Positions 61,066-64,000 of a stretch of 64,000 nucleotides of DNA are shown here, one piece after another. The position numbers and the translations under genes are program-made. Positions within the stretch are counted from its first letter, which is position 1. Every line of letters begins with the position of its first letter. The notes beneath the pieces are model-generated. The model saw nothing but the letters and a program-made list of their open reading frames with translations. It ran no database searches and was not told the origin of the DNA. Source of the stretch: JACKCP01 sp034007295 (GTDB lineage Bacteria > Desulfobacterota > Desulfobacteria > Desulfobacterales > JACKCP01); contig JAVERC010000008.1 in NCBI GenBank assembly GCA_034007295.1, positions 37,551 to 101,550 of the forward strand, written 5' to 3'.

Positions 61066-61725
61066 TTATTTTCCCCTGATAAGTTTTGGTATTATGTCCT
61101 CTTTTCCTGCTACAATGAGTGTGTCGTTTTCGTTCAAGGGTTCATTAGGGTTTGGAAGTATAATATTTCCTGTTATATTTTTTCTAAATCCAACAACAAT
61201 CGCACCGAATTTTTTGGGAAGCTCCAGCTCTATAAGGGTTTTACCTGCCATATAAGGCTGAATTTTAATTTCTGTCAGGTTTAATTCATCTTCTAAAGAA
61301 GATACTGCCATTGCTTTTCTGTACAAAAGCTTGTTGGCAAATCTTTTTCCAAATTCCATTTCAGGATTTATTATTTCATGGGCACCTACAAGTCTTAAAA
61401 TTCTTGAGTGAAGTCTGTCATTGGCTCTTGATACAATGTACGGGGTTCCCATCTGTCTTAGCAGTGCAGTACATATAATTGAAGATTCCCTTGAATCATC
61501 GCCTATTGCACAAATAACTGCATCCCTTTTTGAGGGGTTTAAGCTTGCAAGTGCTGCCTCATCTGAAGCATCCATTACAACAGCCTCTGTAACAAAATTT
61601 GATGCTTCTTCAACAAGGTGCTTTTTAGGGTCAACTGCAAGAACTTCAGCTTTTTTTTCTGATAGTGTTCTGGCAAGCGACATTCCAAACTGACCTAGTC
61701 CTATGATTATAATCTGCTGAGGCAT
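61066..61725 (-). CDS. KtrA/TrkA-type potassium-channel regulatory subunit
   Basis: 219 residues. RCK-N Rossmann domain with IIIGLGQFGMSLARTL (GxGxxG), the acid in LAVDPKK and VMDASDEAALASL; RCK-C domain from about residue 140 (LTEIKIQPYMAGKTLIELELPKKFGAIVVG). It forms the cytoplasmic ring that gates the KtrB-type channel in response to ATP/ADP or NAD(H). AGGAGAAAA upstream of the ATG. It lies 12 bp after the channel gene. Confidence 0.93.
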   Translation of the reverse strand: MPQQIIIIGLGQFGMSLARTLSEKKAEVLAVDPKKHLVEEASNFVTEAVVMDASDEAALASLNPSKRDAVICAIGDDSRESSIICTALLRQMGTPYIVSRANDRLHSRILRLVGAHEIINPEMEFGKRFANKLLYRKAMAVSSLEDELNLTEIKIQPYMAGKTLIELELPKKFGAIVVGFRKNITGNIILPNPNEPLNENDTLIVAGKEDIIPKLIRGK

Positions 61726-61737
61726 TTTTTCTCCTGT

Positions 61738-63750
61738 TTAGGTGATAGTGATTTTTTCTTCAGGCCATTTTAAAGATATTTTTCTTGTGTCTTCTGTTAA
61801 AAGCATAAAAAGGGTTACAGAGCCTATTCTTCCTGTGAACATTGCCGCCATTATAATTATTTTGCCGATTTCATCAAGCAAAGCTGTTGCACCGGTTGTA
61901 AGTCCTACTGTCCCAAGGGCTGAAGCTGCTTCAAAAAGTATCTCTGACTGGCCTATTGATTGAGTTGTTTCAAGCATGATTACAATTGCAAACCACAGCA
62001 TTGCTCCGGAAACAATTGCGGTAAGTGCCTTGTTTATACTTTGCTGGGGAATTGTTCTTGCCTTGATTATAATATTTTTTCTGCCTTTGATATTTGCTGC
62101 AAAACTTATAAGAATGAGTGCAAAAGCTGTTGTTTTAATTCCTCCTGCTGTTCCTCCAGGGCTTCCTCCAATAAACATAAAAACAATCATTATTATAAGC
62201 ATTGGAGGTGATAAAGAACCAAGATCAACAGAGTTAAAACCTGCTGTCCTTAGTGTTGCGGACTGAAACCATGCATTATGAATTTTATCCAAAAAATTAA
62301 ATTCCGATAAAAAACCGTTCCATTCAAATACAAGAACAAATATAGTTCCGGCTATTAGTAAAATTGATGTAGCGGTTAAAGGAATATATGAAGAAACAGG
62401 GATTTTTTTACCTTTTATCCATTTTGGTATCAAAAAAGTTGTTGCTGGTGCAATGCCTCCGAAAATAATTAAAGCTGAAATTGTGTAAAGAATAAAAGGG
62501 TTTTTGTTATAGGTTATAAGACTGTCAGACTGTAGAGCAAAACCTGCATTGCAAAAGGCAGAAATGGATGTAAATATTCCTCTTGATATCCCTTGAATAT
62601 AATTATCTCCATTAATAATAAATAAGATTGAAAGCATTAAGGCTCCAAATGCTTCAGCTGCAAATGTAAAGGCTACAATCTGTTTGAGGCTTGAAAAAAG
62701 GTTTTTATGATCTGTATTTGCAGTAGATGTTAAAATTTTTTCCTGCTTAAGACTTAGTCTCTGGCCTACAGCATGAAGTCCTGCTGCTGTAATTGTCATA
62801 ATTCCAAGACCTCCAAGCTGAATCAGTACTAAAATAAAAAATTGGCCTGTAATGGAAAAATCAACAGGGGTGTCAAGTACAACAAGGCCTGTAACACACA
62901 CTGCACTTACTGAAGTAAATGCTGCGTCAAGAAGACTGATTTTTGCTCCAGAAGAACTTACCGGAAGATAAAGAAGAAAAGTGCCGAAAATACACATAAT
63001 CAAAAAACCGGAAATTAATATTCTAGCAGGGTGGTCAATAATTATTTCAAGCCATTTCATTTTGGAATAAAAACCTTTTTCCCTGAAAAAAATGAGAAAA
63101 TTTAAGGATGCAATGACTATAGGAATATATGAATAAGGTTTTAAAATAGAAAGAAGGATTAATATGACAGAAAATATTCCATAGGAAATATAAAGCTGCT
63201 TTATGCTTTTATTTTGTTTTGAATTTGCAAATCTTAAAAAAATAATCTGGTTTATAAATAATGATAAATGAATTGCTGCAGATGAATAAAAATAATTTTT
63301 TTCAAAGGGAAGAAGGTAAAAGAAAAAAAGAACAAAAAATGCGAGAGCTGCGTAAAAAGCTCTTTGATAGCATCTTATTTCATGGTTTGTTTTCGTTAGT
63401 TTTCCATATGCTGATTTATAATCTTTAAAAGCAAAATAAATTGTTATTATGCAGATAAGTCCAAAAAGAAAGGCAAACGGGTTTTTTATTAGTTTTTCAT
63501 AAAAGGATAAAAAACAAAAAAAACTTGAAAAAAGAGCTGCTTTTTTTGCATGAGCAGGGTGATTTATTAAAAAAAACGCACATAAAATACATAATAAAAA
63601 AGATGCAAAAGCCGGTAATGAAAATATAAGGGTATTTATAATGCAAGATTTTTCAATTACCGATAAAAAAGGCAAAAAAGAAAAAACAACAAGAAAACCT
63701 TGTGCTCCCGAAGCTTTTATTTCTGATCTTGGTTTTTTGATTATACCCAT
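61738..63750 (-). CDS. KtrB/TrkH-type potassium channel with N-terminal membrane extension
   Basis: 670 residues, roughly 220 longer than common KtrB proteins. The first about 230 residues are extra hydrophobic helices with no family named. The KtrB core starts near HPARILISGFLIMCIFGTFLL and has the four selectivity-filter loops, e.g. AFTSVSAVCVTGLVV, FTSISAFCNAGFAL, TLRTAGFNSVDLG and ASALGTVGLTTG. I start at ATG 63750, where GGAGAAAA is upstream; the ORF could be read from 63795. First gene of the Ktr operon. Confidence 0.92.
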   Translation of the reverse strand: MGIIKKPRSEIKASGAQGFLVVFSFLPFLSVIEKSCIINTLIFSLPAFASFLLCILCAFFLINHPAHAKKAALFSSFFCFLSFYEKLIKNPFAFLFGLICIITIYFAFKDYKSAYGKLTKTNHEIRCYQRAFYAALAFFVLFFFYLLPFEKNYFYSSAAIHLSLFINQIIFLRFANSKQNKSIKQLYISYGIFSVILILLSILKPYSYIPIVIASLNFLIFFREKGFYSKMKWLEIIIDHPARILISGFLIMCIFGTFLLYLPVSSSGAKISLLDAAFTSVSAVCVTGLVVLDTPVDFSITGQFFILVLIQLGGLGIMTITAAGLHAVGQRLSLKQEKILTSTANTDHKNLFSSLKQIVAFTFAAEAFGALMLSILFIINGDNYIQGISRGIFTSISAFCNAGFALQSDSLITYNKNPFILYTISALIIFGGIAPATTFLIPKWIKGKKIPVSSYIPLTATSILLIAGTIFVLVFEWNGFLSEFNFLDKIHNAWFQSATLRTAGFNSVDLGSLSPPMLIIMIVFMFIGGSPGGTAGGIKTTAFALILISFAANIKGRKNIIIKARTIPQQSINKALTAIVSGAMLWFAIVIMLETTQSIGQSEILFEAASALGTVGLTTGATALLDEIGKIIIMAAMFTGRIGSVTLFMLLTEDTRKISLKWPEEKITIT

Positions 63751-63876
63751 TATATTTTTTCTCCATTTTTTTGTATTTTTTATACTAAAACACAAAACTC
63801 TTCCAGAGTTTATTGATTAACCAAGGCAGGCCGTAATTTTTTTTTAATTTCAATGAAGAAGAAAAATTTATACTTA

Positions 63877-64000
63877 GTTGCTGAACGAAAACGGCCTTTT
63901 TTGTCCATTTCTGCGTCAGATTCAAAATTTAATCCTCAAAATACTAAATGTATTCCTGCGGTTAAATTTTTCATCTTCCTTGAACTGAACAAAAAATTCT
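63877..64000 (-). repeat. Family A element, copy A16 cut by the window edge
   Basis: GTTGCTGAACGAAAACGG..TTGTCCATTTCTGCGTCAG..TTGAACTGAACAAAAAATTCT. The GTGATTGG end lies beyond base 64000. Confidence 0.85.

Noticed and set aside
2733..64000. Dispersed repeats as a CRISPR array
   Set aside because: Copies are kilobases apart, variable in length, in both orientations and lack regular spacers; no cas genes are present.

Overview
The window is AT-rich (roughly one third G+C by eye) with a clpX-lon start, a carboxyspermidine-type polyamine operon, many PAS/hybrid histidine kinases, an FprA-type flavodiiron protein and a DUF1365/cyclopropane-synthase cluster. Together these suggest an anaerobic, low-GC member of the Desulfobacterota (Desulfobacterales-like). 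That assignment is inference; no rRNA or respiratory marker is present. About 56 protein genes are intact, four tRNA genes are present, and there is no phage, plasmid, CRISPR or transposase gene.

Layout. 1-2705: end of clpX and complete lon. 2733-3601: two tandem tRNA-Val/tRNA-Asp units with identical tRNAs. 3700-9684, mostly plus strand: universal stress protein, DUF1847, YfaZ-like porin, hotdog thioesterase, patatin, MarC, NTF2-like, DUF486 and HD-domain genes. 9710-12775, minus strand: DUF2279, Hsp33, an anti-sigma/ECF-sigma pair and a previously easy-to-miss 29-residue membrane peptide upstream of the sigma gene. 13090-14924: TetR plus flavodiiron protein. 15173-19116: FAD oxidoreductase, a DUF1365-cyclopropane synthase fusion and an NTF2-like lipoprotein. 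19428-23983: a DUF2937/LPP20-DUF4384 pair divergent from a caspase-fold lipoprotein. 24911-26707: hybrid kinase. 27092-32387: speA, carboxy(nor)spermidine dehydrogenase, carboxy(nor)spermidine decarboxylase and speB (arginine to agmatine to putrescine to spermidine-type products). 32503-34151: Znu-type metal ABC permease and ATPase. 34290-40385: TPR/beta-barrel, FecR-domain and CHASE2-cyclase operon. 40572-48969: YgiQ, acyl-CoA dehydrogenase-like, cysteine synthase, PAS kinase, HDOD and cyclic-nucleotide-binding genes. 49057-51182: acyltransferase and alpha/beta hydrolase. 52564-59171: DEAD helicase and a TetR-MFP-RND efflux operon. 59255-63750: CorA and a Ktr/Trk potassium operon.

The most distinctive feature is not a gene. 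Two families of short, non-coding, inverted-repeat elements occupy nearly all longer intergenic gaps. Family A (about 140 bp, sixteen full, partial or degenerate copies) has ends GTGATTGGCCGAAAACG and GTTGCTGAACGAAAACGG, is an imperfect palindrome over its whole length, and in several copies is flanked by a 5-6 bp AT-rich direct repeat. Family B (about 100 or 190-200 bp, five copies) ends in a TTACCTGAATTGAGCG-like inverted repeat and contains a nested hairpin. Both families sit against gene 3' ends; in three cases an element base completes the stop codon. They look like MITEs moved by a transposase encoded elsewhere.
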